From positions 1 to 53,685 of the forward strand of contig CAYQXO010000005.1 in assembly GCA_964421495.1 (NCBI GenBank): 53,685 nucleotides of DNA. The letters are read 5' to 3'. Below the pieces are notes generated by a model. It made no database searches, was not told where the DNA came from, and saw only the letters and a list, made by a program, of their open reading frames with translations. Source of the DNA: CAJXOW01 sp964421495. GTDB taxonomy: Bacteria > Bacteroidota > Rhodothermia > Balneolales > Balneolaceae. The stretch's first letter is position 1, and each line of letters opens with the position of its first letter. A program made the translations under genes and the position numbers. Below are positions 44,280 to 53,640 of this stretch, piece by piece.

Positions 44280-45627
44280 AAAACACGTGCGGAAAAGGGT
44301 GGAACGGTGTTTTTCGTCCTCCAGGCCTCCATTGGTCATCGGGGTGAGCGGGGGACCTGATTCAATGGCCCTGCTGCACATTTTTTGGAGATTATCGATC
44401 CCTGTAACGGTCGGTCATATAAACTACGAACAACGGGGAGAGGCTTCGGAGCAGGACCAGCAACTGGTGGAGGACTTCACCCGCGATCGAAACATCAGTT
44501 GTTATACCCACCGCCCGGGATCTTTTCCCGGAGAAGGAGAGAACTTTCAGGAGTGGGCGCGCAAACGGCGTTTTTCTTTCTTAAAAGAGTTAATGAACCG
44601 ACAGCGTGCCGACGCTATCGCTCTTGCCCATCATCGGGAAGACCAGGTCGAAACGCTCCTGCAAAAGCTGTTTCGAGGAGCGGGACCGGGAGGATGGTCG
44701 GGGATGTCCGTTTTTTCTCGTCCCTTTTTCCGACCTCTTCTGGAAGTCCCGGAACATAAAATTGAGACCTACATGGAATCCTGGAATATTCCCTATCGGA
44801 TCGATGAAAGTAATCTTCGTTCCAAATATGCCCGCAATTTCCTGCGTAATGAGTGGATTCCCGCTCTGGAGGAGCATTTCCCCGGTTGGCGCGAGAATAT
44901 ATTGGACCTTCCCGGGAAGTCAAAGATATTTACGTCGGTGGTCAGAACTTTACTGGACCAGGCTGCCCTTGCAGAAGATAAATTGAACCGAAATGAAGTG
45001 CTGGCATGGGACTTGCCCGTGCAAAAAGCGGTTATATTACGGTGGATCAAAGATAACGCTCCCGACCTATCGGTATCGGCCGGGGCCCTGGATGAGCTGG
45101 AAAAACTGGCTGGTCTTCAAACAGGTCAGTCCCTGCACATTACGGGAACCGGCAAGATTCTGCGTGATCGCGACGCACTGGTGTGGGTGACAGAAGAAAG
45201 GGGGAATCGTAACCAGGAGCAATTTCTTTTGCAGCGGGAAAAATTGATGTCGGATTCCAAATACCGGCAGGATTTCGAGTTTACGCTTACAGCTCCCGAT
45301 GATCCGGAAAACCCGGCTAAACTGGTATTGGATGAAGATGCCTTGCAATGGCCGGTGACCGTTCGCCGCTGGAAAAATGGCGACCGGTTTCAGCCGTTCG
45401 GGATGGAGGGACGGCAAAAGGTCAAGGATCATCTGACCAATCGGAAAGTTCCGTCGGCGCGAAAAAAATCCGCCCTCGTGCTGGAAGATAACCGTAGCCG
45501 GATCGTGGCGGTGCTTTTCCCCCCGGAGGTTCCTCGGGAAGAACCCGGCACCATAGCCGATTTTGTCAAATGTGATGCAAATACGAATAAAGCACTGGAA
45601 ATTAAAAGAGCGGGAAGCGACTCATGA
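44251..45627 (+). CDS. tilS: tRNA(Ile)-lysidine synthetase
   Basis: TilS converts the wobble cytidine of tRNA-Ile(CAU) to lysidine. The 458-residue protein has an N-terminal PP-loop GVSGGPDSMALLHIF, a middle tRNA-binding region, and a C-terminal domain with VRRWKNGDRFQPFGMEG and KVKDHLTNRKVPSARKKS. Translational coupling is likely on both sides: it overlaps birA by 29 bases and hpt by 4 (ATGA). The pair tilS-hpt is a common one; the ftsH that often follows is absent here. Confidence 0.95.
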   Translation: MNKSTLQPIEKHVRKRVERCFSSSRPPLVIGVSGGPDSMALLHIFWRLSIPVTVGHINYEQRGEASEQDQQLVEDFTRDRNISCYTHRPGSFPGEGENFQEWARKRRFSFLKELMNRQRADAIALAHHREDQVETLLQKLFRGAGPGGWSGMSVFSRPFFRPLLEVPEHKIETYMESWNIPYRIDESNLRSKYARNFLRNEWIPALEEHFPGWRENILDLPGKSKIFTSVVRTLLDQAALAEDKLNRNEVLAWDLPVQKAVILRWIKDNAPDLSVSAGALDELEKLAGLQTGQSLHITGTGKILRDRDALVWVTEERGNRNQEQFLLQREKLMSDSKYRQDFEFTLTAPDDPENPAKLVLDEDALQWPVTVRRWKNGDRFQPFGMEGRQKVKDHLTNRKVPSARKKSALVLEDNRSRIVAVLFPPEVPREEPGTIADFVKCDANTNKALEIKRAGSDS

Positions 45628-46181
45628 ACCTATATAGTCCGGAGCAGTTTTATATTCAAGACCATTGTTTTACGCCTTATATATCTAAGCGTAAACTGGA
45701 AAACAGGGTGGCCGAGCTGGGCCGGGAGCTGACGAGGGATTTCGAAGGTAAAACGCCCATTTTTATTGGAATATTAAACGGCGCTTTTATGTTTTTGTCC
45801 GATCTGATTCGCCAGGTTAACATTCCGTGCGAAATTGATTTTTGGAAATTAAGCAGTTACGGGGATGAAAAAGTCTCGTCGGGAAGCGTCTCCGAACTCA
45901 AGGCGATCGATGCGGAGATCGACAATCGTCATATTATTCTGGTGGAGGATATTGTGGATACCGGCCTCTCCATGCAATATATGTTGGAGCAATTGCAGTC
46001 AATGTCACCGGCTTCAGTCACTACCATAACATTGCTGCATAAAAAGGAGGCCACGCGTTATGAAGTTAACCTGGATTACACAGGCTTTGAAATAGCGGAT
46101 CGGTTTGTTATCGGGTATGGACTTGATTATGCGCAGCAGGGACGCAATCTGCCGCATATTTATATCCGCGATGAAAATTAG
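45624..46181 (+). CDS. hpt: Hypoxanthine phosphoribosyltransferase
   Basis: This purine salvage enzyme of 185 residues makes IMP or GMP from PRPP. The PRPP-binding loop is ILVEDIVDTGLSMQYML (about residue 110), the flexible-loop region around SSYGDEKVSSG (about 72) is typical, and the C-terminal IADRFVIGYGLDYAQQGRNL with the base-contacting residues is intact. It is coupled to tilS. Confidence 0.95.
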   Translation: MNLYSPEQFYIQDHCFTPYISKRKLENRVAELGRELTRDFEGKTPIFIGILNGAFMFLSDLIRQVNIPCEIDFWKLSSYGDEKVSSGSVSELKAIDAEIDNRHIILVEDIVDTGLSMQYMLEQLQSMSPASVTTITLLHKKEATRYEVNLDYTGFEIADRFVIGYGLDYAQQGRNLPHIYIRDEN

Positions 46182-46286
46182 AAACTTCCTATTGATAAGC
46201 TTCCGCTTTGAACTTATATTTTGGGAGTCTATCGGACTTTTACAAAACTACTGCAATCAATCCCGACAGACTCCTGGATTCCAAAC

Positions 46287-46375
46287 GGAGAGGTGGCTGA
46301 GTGGTCGAAAGCGGCGCCCTGCTAAGGCGTTATACCCCATTCGGGGTATCGAGGGTTCGAATCCCTCCCTCTCCG
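46287..46375 (+). tRNA. tRNA-Ser (anticodon GCT)
   Basis: A standard class II tRNA of 89 bases: the acceptor GGAGAGG (46287-46293) pairs with CCTCTCC (46368-46374), the anticodon loop CTGCTAA places GCT at 46321-46323 between GCGCC and GGCGT, the long variable arm is TACCCCATTCGGGGTA and the T arm is GAGGGTTCGAATCCCTC. The discriminator is G and CCA is not encoded. It reads AGC and AGU codons. Confidence 0.97.
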
Positions 46376-46576
46376 CATTTATTTGCAAATACTGCATCAT
46401 ATCTCAAAAGGGGTTTTCGATACAAGTCCGCACACCTATATAAAGGGTTATCCGTATTTAATATTTTCTCTTACTTTTTCTAACGGGGGGGGGATAATAG
46501 GGCTGATGTGCCTGGCAATCTTATCCCATTTCGATGAAAAATGTTTGAAAGAACTGCCCTTTGCACTTCCTATGCC

Positions 46577-47008
46577 TCAATCAATCGGTTCCCCATAGAG
46601 GGTGGCAACGAGGGTGCGGGACTTCGGCCGATTGCGGTGTTCGCACAAGTAAATGCCCTGCCAGGTTCCGAGGTTTAATGTTCCCCGCGTTATGGGAATG
46701 GAGAGCGAGGATCCGAGCAGGGAACTTTTGATATGCGAGGTCATGTCGTCAGGTCCCTCTTGGGTGTGCTCATAAAGAGAAGTGTCTTCGGGAACCATGC
46801 GTTTGAAATGCGTTTCGAAATCCCGGCGGACGCTCGGATCCGCATTTTCATTAATCGTCAGGCTGGCGCTGGTGTGTTTGATGAATATATGCGCGATACC
46901 GGTTTGAATACGCTCAAGTGATGTCAATCGCTCGCGCACTTCGGCGGTGATCAGGTGATAGCCGCGACTTCGAGAGGCCAGTTTGAACTCTTCCTGCTCC
47001 CAGATCAT
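46577..47008 (-). CDS. YjbQ/UPF0047 family protein
   Basis: This 143-residue protein belongs to the YjbQ family, whose members show weak thiamine-phosphate synthase activity. The conserved stretch GIAHIFIKHTSASLTINENA (about residue 38) and GTWQGIYLCEHRNRPKSRTL near the end carry the conserved histidines and glutamate. The role in vivo is uncertain. It is convergent with the tRNA-Ser region and precedes element E3. Confidence 0.92.
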   Translation of the reverse strand: MIWEQEEFKLASRSRGYHLITAEVRERLTSLERIQTGIAHIFIKHTSASLTINENADPSVRRDFETHFKRMVPEDTSLYEHTQEGPDDMTSHIKSSLLGSSLSIPITRGTLNLGTWQGIYLCEHRNRPKSRTLVATLYGEPID

Positions 47009-47076
47009 AACGATGTATTGTGATTTATAGGTTTCTATGAAATCGGGTTAAGAAACGGCCAGTGTTGATTGTGAGG

Positions 47077-47245
47077 CTCATTGAAATCCGTGGCGGGCGG
47101 CTGTTCCGAGAACTAAAAATTTTTCGAATGGATCAGTATAAATGGGAGAATGTATGAATTAACTAGTGACTAAAGAAGATCCGGCAAAACCGCAAGTAAA
47201 AATTTTCAATCGTAGGAACAGCCGCCCGCCACGGATTTCAATTGA
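47077..47245. repeat. Stem-bounded intergenic element E3
   Basis: Perfect 27-base inverted arms (47081-47107 and 47215-47241), extended outward by CTCA/TGAG with a one-base bulge, enclose a 107-base core (47108-47214) that matches the E2 core read on the minus strand at 91 of 107 positions. It occupies most of the 263-base gap between the YjbQ start and the SDR stop. No gene is seen in it. Confidence 0.93.
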
Positions 47246-47271
47246 GATATAAGGCAAGCCTGGCTTCCGGG

Positions 47272-48045
47272 TCAACCGAATAATCCGTCGATGTTGCCGC
47301 CTTCATGACTCAAAACCTGTCCCGTCACATAAAAAGAGAGCGGGGATAACAGCCAGGCCGCCAGGGAGGAAAGTTCTTCCCCGTGTCCCATTCGGCCGAC
47401 GGGTATATTCTCTTTTAATCGCCTGCGGGCTTCGCCCCTGGAAATGCCCTCTTTTTCCGCTTTTTTGGCAATAACCCGTTCTATGGCGGGGGTGTCGTGT
47501 GCACCGGGAGCCAGAATATTAATATTAACGCCCTCTCCGGCGACCTCTTTGGCCAGGGTCTTTACAAATCCGGCGATTCCGGCCCGGAAGGCATTGCTTA
47601 AAACCAGATCGGGAATGGGCTGCTTAATAGATTGACTTTCCACAAAAAGTATTCGCCCATATTCGCGGGATTGCATCTTCGGGATCAATCGGCGGGTCAG
47701 ATCGATCTTCCATCGCATAACTAATTGATAGGCCTCGTCCCAATCCTCCATCTCGGGTTCGAGCGCTCCGCCGGGGGGAGGTCCGCCGGCATTCAGGACC
47801 ACCCCGTCAACGGGTGACTCACTGGCATATTCGGCAATCCACTCCAGGGTGCCTTCCCGGGTTAAATCGCCCGTAATGTATTCGAATTGATCGCGGGAGG
47901 ATTTAAAATCCTCCAGTTTGTCCCTGCTGCGGGCAATACCGGTAACATGGGCCCCCTCCTCGAGAAGCCTTTCACTGATGGCCTGGCCAAATCCGCTGCT
48001 GGCTCCGCATACGAGAAAATGCTGGTTGTCAATATCTAGATTCAT
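47272..48045 (-). CDS. SDR-family oxidoreductase without the catalytic Tyr-Lys pair
   Basis: This 257-residue Rossmann protein looks like a short-chain dehydrogenase: the cofactor motif is LVCGASSGFGQAISERLLEE, followed by LNAGGPPPG where NNAG is usual. At the active site, VLSNAFRAGIAGFVKTLAKE aligns with the usual YxxxK helix but has Leu and Phe in the Tyr and Lys places. Several Bacillus-like relatives share this LSN-R pattern, so it may be a functional divergent subgroup rather than a broken gene. The substrate is unknown. It is the first gene of its own minus-strand unit. Confidence 0.82.
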   Translation of the reverse strand: MNLDIDNQHFLVCGASSGFGQAISERLLEEGAHVTGIARSRDKLEDFKSSRDQFEYITGDLTREGTLEWIAEYASESPVDGVVLNAGGPPPGGALEPEMEDWDEAYQLVMRWKIDLTRRLIPKMQSREYGRILFVESQSIKQPIPDLVLSNAFRAGIAGFVKTLAKEVAGEGVNINILAPGAHDTPAIERVIAKKAEKEGISRGEARRRLKENIPVGRMGHGEELSSLAAWLLSPLSFYVTGQVLSHEGGNIDGLFG

Positions 48046-48297
48046 AGGTAATCAGCCGGGAGTTGAATGAAATTATATTTGAGATTGAAACTGTAGGGAT
48101 CGCTTTGCCTGCGAACCGACTATTAAGCTACATAGAATTATCGGGAGTCGAAATACGTCTGCGAAAAGTATTACAGATAAGGAAGCGATAATAAATCTGA
48201 GCAAAATTTGACCCCGGAGCAAGGCTGTAAAAGGGTGGCGATCCCCCGGTTTCAGAAGCCGGAGTTCGACCCCGTCCTTTTGCATGAAAGCTCCGTA

Positions 48298-50367
48298 TCA
48301 TGCCATGGTGAAGAAGTTGGATTTCTCTTTGAAATAGGGTTCGAAAATCTTGCGCAGATCCTGGTGTTCGGGAGATGTCAGGTCAGGATCCTGTTCGAGG
48401 ATGCGGGTAGCCAGTTTTTTGGTTTTTCGAAGAATCGATTGATCCTCCACGATATCGGCCACATTGAATTCCGGGACGCCGCTTTGTTTGGTGCCCATGA
48501 AGTCACCGGGTCCCCGGAGCTTAAGGTCGGCTTCGGCGATTTCAAAGCCGTCCGAACTATTTACCATGGTGTTAAGGCGGAATTGCGCCTCGTCACTGAG
48601 TTTCCCGTCCGGCATTAGAATACAGTAACTGGTGCGCTCGCCCCGACCGATCCTTCCCCGCAACTGGTGAAGCTGAGATAAACCGAATCGTTCGGCATGC
48701 TCTATCAACATGATATGGGCATTGGGAATGTCCACGCCCACCTCGATGACCGTGGTGGTAACCAGGATTTGGATCTCGTTCCGGATAAATTGCTGCATGA
48801 TTTTTTCCTTGTTCTCCACCTTCATGCGACCGTGCAGTAATCCCACGGCGTGTCTGTCAAACCGTTTTTCCAACCGTTTATATCCTTTTGTGGCGTCTTG
48901 TAAGTCCATGGATTCGGATTCTTCGACCAGCGGGTAAACGACGAACGCTTGTCCCCCGTCGGTCAGCTCTTCATCCATGAAACTATGCACCTCTTCCCGT
49001 TTTTTGGGACTGCGAACGGCGGTCTTGACGGGCTTTCGTCCCGCGGGCATGTCTTTAATCAGGGAGATGTCGAGATCGCTGTACAGGGTCAGGGCGAGGG
49101 AGCGGGGGATCGGGGTGGCCGACATGACCAGCAAGTGGGGATGTTCTCCCTTATTCAGGAGCTCCGCACGTTGGCGAACACCAAAACGGTGCTGTTCGTC
49201 GATGACGATGAGTCCGAGATTGTGGAAGCGAACCTGTTCCTGGATGACCGCATGAGTGCCTACGACTATGTCGGCTCCGCCTCCCTCCACGTCAGTCAGT
49301 ACGTCTTGGCGAAGCTTTTTATTCTGGCTGCCGACCAGCAGACGAATGTTAATATCGAGCGGCTCCAGAAAATCACTGAGGGTCCGATAGTGTTGTTCGG
49401 CCAGGATCTCGGTGGGAGCCATGAAGGCGGTCTGGTAGCCGCTGTCCAGGGCAATTAAAATGGCACCAAGCGCGACAATGGTCTTGCCGGATCCTACATC
49501 TCCCTGGATAAGCCGATTCATCTGGACGCCGGATCGCAAATCTTTTTTGATATCGTGAAGTGCCGATCGCTGTCCGCCGGTCAGCGAAAACGGAAGGACT
49601 TCGTTGAAGAAACGCCCCGTATTGGGTTGATAGGTGTCCAAAATCGATCCGTCCGCCCGATCCTTGTTCTGCTGCCTCAGCTTATTGATGCCGAGCTGGA
49701 ATAGCAGGAGTTCCTCAAATTTAAAACGGTACAGCGCCTGCCGGTGATCCGACTGCTCGTCGGGAAAGTGAATCTTGCGGTAGGCTTTCGGCCGGGGCAT
49801 GAGCTGGTACTCTTCAAGTACCTCGGAGGGCAGAAATTCATCAAGTTCCTCGTGCTCCAGGGTGTAGCGGATCCATTTCTGAATGAGTTTGTTACTTATG
49901 TATGCATTCGAAAAATCCTTGTTGCCCGGATATATCGGAATGATACCCGTGATCTCGTCCAGGCTGTCCTTTTTGTCGAGCTTGTCGATGTCGGGATGAG
50001 CCATGGAGAGATAACGCCCGTAGCGCTTTACTTTCCCGTGAAAAGCCACCAGATCTCCTTCGTTGAACGCCTTTTTGAAATACGAGATGCCGCGGAAAAA
50101 TACGCCCTTTAACAAGGAAAAATCATCTTCAATGAATACTTCAAGACGTTTTTTGTTGCCGCTGCCTTGTTGCCGTACGGTTTTTACTTGTCCCACGACG
50201 GTAACTTCCTCACCGCTTCCCCGGAGCTGACCGATCGTTGGGATATGGGTGCGATCCAGGTATCGACGGGGGAAAAAGTTCAACAGGTCTAATGGACGTA
50301 CAATCCCATTTTTTTTGAGCGCTTTTGCTCTCTTTTCACTAACTTGTGGAAGGTCTATGAGATCCAA
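48298..50367 (-). CDS. recG: ATP-dependent DNA helicase RecG
   Basis: RecG remodels stalled replication forks and branched DNA. The 689-residue protein starts with the wedge domain (about residues 1-250) and has helicase motifs GDVGSGKTIVALGAIL (Walker A, about residue 290), VVGTHAVI, VIDEQHRFGVRQR (DEQH box), VMSATPIPRSLALTLY and HQLRGRIGRGERTSYCIL near residue 585. It is full length. TTG is the start. It lies 195 bases upstream of and divergent from the str operon. Confidence 0.95.
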   Translation of the reverse strand: MDLIDLPQVSEKRAKALKKNGIVRPLDLLNFFPRRYLDRTHIPTIGQLRGSGEEVTVVGQVKTVRQQGSGNKKRLEVFIEDDFSLLKGVFFRGISYFKKAFNEGDLVAFHGKVKRYGRYLSMAHPDIDKLDKKDSLDEITGIIPIYPGNKDFSNAYISNKLIQKWIRYTLEHEELDEFLPSEVLEEYQLMPRPKAYRKIHFPDEQSDHRQALYRFKFEELLLFQLGINKLRQQNKDRADGSILDTYQPNTGRFFNEVLPFSLTGGQRSALHDIKKDLRSGVQMNRLIQGDVGSGKTIVALGAILIALDSGYQTAFMAPTEILAEQHYRTLSDFLEPLDINIRLLVGSQNKKLRQDVLTDVEGGGADIVVGTHAVIQEQVRFHNLGLIVIDEQHRFGVRQRAELLNKGEHPHLLVMSATPIPRSLALTLYSDLDISLIKDMPAGRKPVKTAVRSPKKREEVHSFMDEELTDGGQAFVVYPLVEESESMDLQDATKGYKRLEKRFDRHAVGLLHGRMKVENKEKIMQQFIRNEIQILVTTTVIEVGVDIPNAHIMLIEHAERFGLSQLHQLRGRIGRGERTSYCILMPDGKLSDEAQFRLNTMVNSSDGFEIAEADLKLRGPGDFMGTKQSGVPEFNVADIVEDQSILRKTKKLATRILEQDPDLTSPEHQDLRKIFEPYFKEKSNFFTMA

Positions 50368-50487
50368 TTGATATATTGATATATATAAGTATTACAATTA
50401 TTAGATATTTATAACGGGCTTATCGAGTGATTACTTCCCCGTGCGGCGCCGGTTAACGAAAAAAGTAAAATAAATGAATAAAAATAT

Positions 50488-50517
50488 TTGCAATCGAAGC
50501 CACTAATTCCTTATCAT
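50488..50517 (+). promoter_or_regulatory. Possible str operon promoter
   Basis: TTGCAA (50488-50493) and TATCAT (50512-50517) are separated by 18 bases, 46 bases before the rpsL GTG, in the divergent gap with recG. The match is modest; this is a suggestion only. Confidence 0.3.
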
Positions 50518-50562
50518 TGGCAACTCTTAACAACTGTGAAATACAACTATATCGCGTAAATC

Positions 50563-50937
50563 GTGCCAACAATACAGCAATTAATACGAAAAGGACGAAA
50601 AAGTAAACCGTCTAAGACAACGGCGCCCGCACTGGAGAATTGTCCTCAGAAGCGAGGGGTGTGTACGCGCGTATATACAACAACGCCCAAGAAGCCGAAC
50701 TCGGCTCTTCGGAAAGTGGCTCGTGTTCGTCTGACGAACGGCATGGAGGTTTCGGCCTACATTCCGGGCGAAGGCCACAATTTGCAGGAGCACAGCATTG
50801 TGCTGGTACGAGGAGGAAGAGTGAAAGACTTGCCGGGTGTGCGTTATCACGTCGTACGAGGTACGCTGGATACGGCGGGCGTGGAAGATCGACGGCAGGG
50901 CAGAAGTCTCTACGGTACGAAGAAGCCTCGAGACTAA
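50563..50937 (+). CDS. rpsL: 30S ribosomal protein S12
   Basis: S12 shapes decoding accuracy at the ribosomal A site. The 124-residue protein has standard length and the conserved PALENCPQKRGVCTRVYTTT and TTTPKKPNSALRK segments. The lysines equivalent to E. coli K42/K43 and K87/K88 (RVKDLPGVRYH), where streptomycin resistance arises, look wild type. The start is GTG. It opens the str operon. Confidence 0.98.
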   Translation: MPTIQQLIRKGRKSKPSKTTAPALENCPQKRGVCTRVYTTTPKKPNSALRKVARVRLTNGMEVSAYIPGEGHNLQEHSIVLVRGGRVKDLPGVRYHVVRGTLDTAGVEDRRQGRSLYGTKKPRD

Positions 50938-50974
50938 TCATTGGAAAACGTTGAACTAATTATACTCACTTAGT

Positions 50975-51442
50975 ATGCGTAGAAGAAAAGCAGAAAGACG
51001 AGAGTTACAGACGGATCCGTTTTTTAAGGATAAACTGGTTACGCGTTTTATAAATAATTTGATGCGGGACGGGAAGAAAAATCTGGCGCGTGATATTTTG
51101 TATCAGTCATTTGAAATTATTGAGGAGAAAACCGGCGAGCCCGGAGTCGATATTTTTAAGGAAGGGTTGGAGAATGTAACGCCGGTGGTTGAGGTTCGAT
51201 CGCGAAGAGTGGGCGGATCCACCTATCAGGTACCTGTTGAGGTTCGTCCGGGACGCGGAACATCGCTGGCGATGCGGTGGATAATAAATGCCGCTAAAGG
51301 CCGTAATGACCGTTCCATGTCGATGCGCCTGGCGCGGGAATTGATGGACGCTTCTAATGATGAAGGCGGAGCGGTCCGGAAAAAAGAGGAAACGCATCGT
51401 ATGGCAGAAGCAAACAAAGCATTCGCACATTTTAGATTCTAA
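50975..51442 (+). CDS. rpsG: 30S ribosomal protein S7
   Basis: S7 nucleates assembly of the 30S head. The 155-residue protein has the usual MRRRKAERR start and VEVRSRRVGGSTYQVPVEVR, a conserved rRNA-contacting segment. It follows rpsL by 37 bases and precedes fusA by 18. Confidence 0.97.
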   Translation: MRRRKAERRELQTDPFFKDKLVTRFINNLMRDGKKNLARDILYQSFEIIEEKTGEPGVDIFKEGLENVTPVVEVRSRRVGGSTYQVPVEVRPGRGTSLAMRWIINAAKGRNDRSMSMRLARELMDASNDEGGAVRKKEETHRMAEANKAFAHFRF

Positions 51443-51460
51443 ACACGTTACATCGTAATT

Positions 51461-53614
51461 ATGGCAGAAGCAGAAACACAAAAACAGCAAACGGATCCGG
51501 AAATAGTAGACCGCATTAAGAGGACTCGCAATATTGGTATTGTGGCTCATATCGATGCGGGTAAAACGACGGCTACCGAACGTATCCTGTATTACACGGG
51601 CCGCAGCCATCGTATGGGCGAAACCCACGAGGGCGCCTCGCAAATGGATTGGATGGATCAGGAGAAGGAGCGGGGCATTACGATTACCTCTGCAGCCACC
51701 CACTGCCATTGGAAAGATCATCGTATTAACATTATTGATACGCCGGGTCACGTCGACTTTACGGTCGAGGTGGAGCGTTCGCTGCGTGTGCTTGACGGCG
51801 CAATCGGCGTGTTCTGTTCAGTTGGGGCCGTCCAGCCGCAGTCGGAGACCGTTTGGCGGCAAGCCAACAAGTATAACGTTCCCCGAATGGCGTTTGTCAA
51901 CAAGATGGACCGTACCGGAGCCGACTTTTTCAACGTGATTAAACAGATGGACGAGAAGTTGGACGCCAATCCGATTCCGATTCAGATTCCGATTGGCGCT
52001 GAAGAGGATTTTGAAGGAGTGGTGGATCTGATCGATATGGTCGGCTATGTATGGGATGAAGAAACGCTCGGGGCCAAGTATGAAGAGATTGAGATACCCG
52101 ACGAGTTGAAAGAGCAGGCGGATAAGTATCGCAAGATCATGCTGGAAGCCATCGCTGATCAAAACGATGAGTTGATGGAAAAGTATTTGATGGAAGAGGA
52201 GATTACGCCGAATGAAATTGACGAGGCTATTCGTAAAGCAACGTTGAGTGAGGATATTACGCCCGTTATGTGTGGCTCGGCCCTGAAGAACAAAGGTATC
52301 CAGTTGTTGTTGGATAAAGTAATCAAATACATGCCGAGTCCCTACGATATCGAAGCGGTTGAGGGACAGAATCCGGATGATCCGGACGAAGTGCTCAGGC
52401 GTGAACCCAGCGTACAGCAACCCTTCTCGGCCCTGGCGTTCAAGATAATGTCTGATCCCTACGTGGGTAAGTTGACGTTTATGCGGGTGTATTCGGGTGA
52501 GTTGAAGAAAGGATCTTATATATATAATGTAACCACCGGCAACAAGGAGCGCGTTAGCCGGCTGCTAGAGATGCATGCAAATTCGAAGGAGGACGTTGAA
52601 GTGGCCCGGGCCGGCGATATTGTGGCTGCTATCGGAATTAAAGAAGTACGCACCGGTGATTCTTTCAGTAATATGGAAGATCCGATTCTCCTGGAGGAAA
52701 TGACCTTTCCGGAACCGGTAATCAAACTTGCTATTGAGCCCAAAACGCAGGCAGATAATGACAAGCTGCATGACGGCTTGATGAAGCTTGCGGAAGAGGA
52801 TCCGACTTTCGTGGTTAAAACGGATGAAGAAACCGGTCAGACTACCGTTGCCGGTATGGGTGAGTTGCACCTGGATATTATTGTCGATCGGCTGAAGCGT
52901 GAGTTTAAGGTGGACGCCAACGTGGGTCAGCCGAGAGTTTCATACCGCGAAACTATTAGCGAAGCCATCGAGCACAAGGAAGTACTCAAGAAGCAGACCG
53001 GTGGACGTGGTCAGTTTGCGCAGATGGAGTTCGAAATTGGTCCGCTCGAGCATTTTGAGGAGTATGACGAGGAAGACCAGAATGTCAGCGTGGATAAAGG
53101 ATTTAAGTTTGTGAACGAAATTGTCGGTGGTAATATCCCGACTGAGTTCATTTCCTCCGTGGAAAAAGGTTTCAAGGAGGCAATGAGAGCGGGTATTCAG
53201 GCGAATTACACCGCCCAGAATATCGGGGTTCGCCTGTTTGACGGTGATCACCATGAGGTTGACTCCGACCAGGTGGCTTTCGAAATGTGTGCGAAAATCG
53301 CATTCAGAAATTCCGCCAAACGGGCCGGTCCGATTATTCTCGAGCCCATGATGGAAGTCGAAGTGATTACTCCCGAAGAGTATATGGGAGATGTCATTGG
53401 CGATCTCAATGGACGACGCGGAGTTATCGACAAGATGGGGAACGAGGCGGAAGGCTCCGTCGTCAGAGCACGGGTTCCGTTATCGGAAATGTTCGGCTAT
53501 TCGACGACCCTGCGGTCCATTTCACAGGGACGTGCCGTGTATACCATGGAATTCCACTCCTATGAGCCTGTCCCTGAAAACATGGAAGAAGAGATAATTG
53601 AAAAACAATCCTAA
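51461..53614 (+). CDS. fusA: Elongation factor G
   Basis: EF-G moves tRNA and mRNA through the ribosome with GTP. The 717-residue protein shows GTP motifs AHIDAGKTT (about residue 29), DTPGHVDF and NKMDRTGADF in the G domain, and later domains with GMGELHLDIIVDRL, YRETI and QSPVLEPM-like EPMMEVEVITPEEYMGDV. It is a single full-length copy, slightly longer than the E. coli protein at the N-terminus, and in the classic str order. Confidence 0.98.
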   Translation: MAEAETQKQQTDPEIVDRIKRTRNIGIVAHIDAGKTTATERILYYTGRSHRMGETHEGASQMDWMDQEKERGITITSAATHCHWKDHRINIIDTPGHVDFTVEVERSLRVLDGAIGVFCSVGAVQPQSETVWRQANKYNVPRMAFVNKMDRTGADFFNVIKQMDEKLDANPIPIQIPIGAEEDFEGVVDLIDMVGYVWDEETLGAKYEEIEIPDELKEQADKYRKIMLEAIADQNDELMEKYLMEEEITPNEIDEAIRKATLSEDITPVMCGSALKNKGIQLLLDKVIKYMPSPYDIEAVEGQNPDDPDEVLRREPSVQQPFSALAFKIMSDPYVGKLTFMRVYSGELKKGSYIYNVTTGNKERVSRLLEMHANSKEDVEVARAGDIVAAIGIKEVRTGDSFSNMEDPILLEEMTFPEPVIKLAIEPKTQADNDKLHDGLMKLAEEDPTFVVKTDEETGQTTVAGMGELHLDIIVDRLKREFKVDANVGQPRVSYRETISEAIEHKEVLKKQTGGRGQFAQMEFEIGPLEHFEEYDEEDQNVSVDKGFKFVNEIVGGNIPTEFISSVEKGFKEAMRAGIQANYTAQNIGVRLFDGDHHEVDSDQVAFEMCAKIAFRNSAKRAGPIILEPMMEVEVITPEEYMGDVIGDLNGRRGVIDKMGNEAEGSVVRARVPLSEMFGYSTTLRSISQGRAVYTMEFHSYEPVPENMEEEIIEKQS

Positions 53615-53640
53615 ACAAATAAGTATTAAGGTATTCAGTC

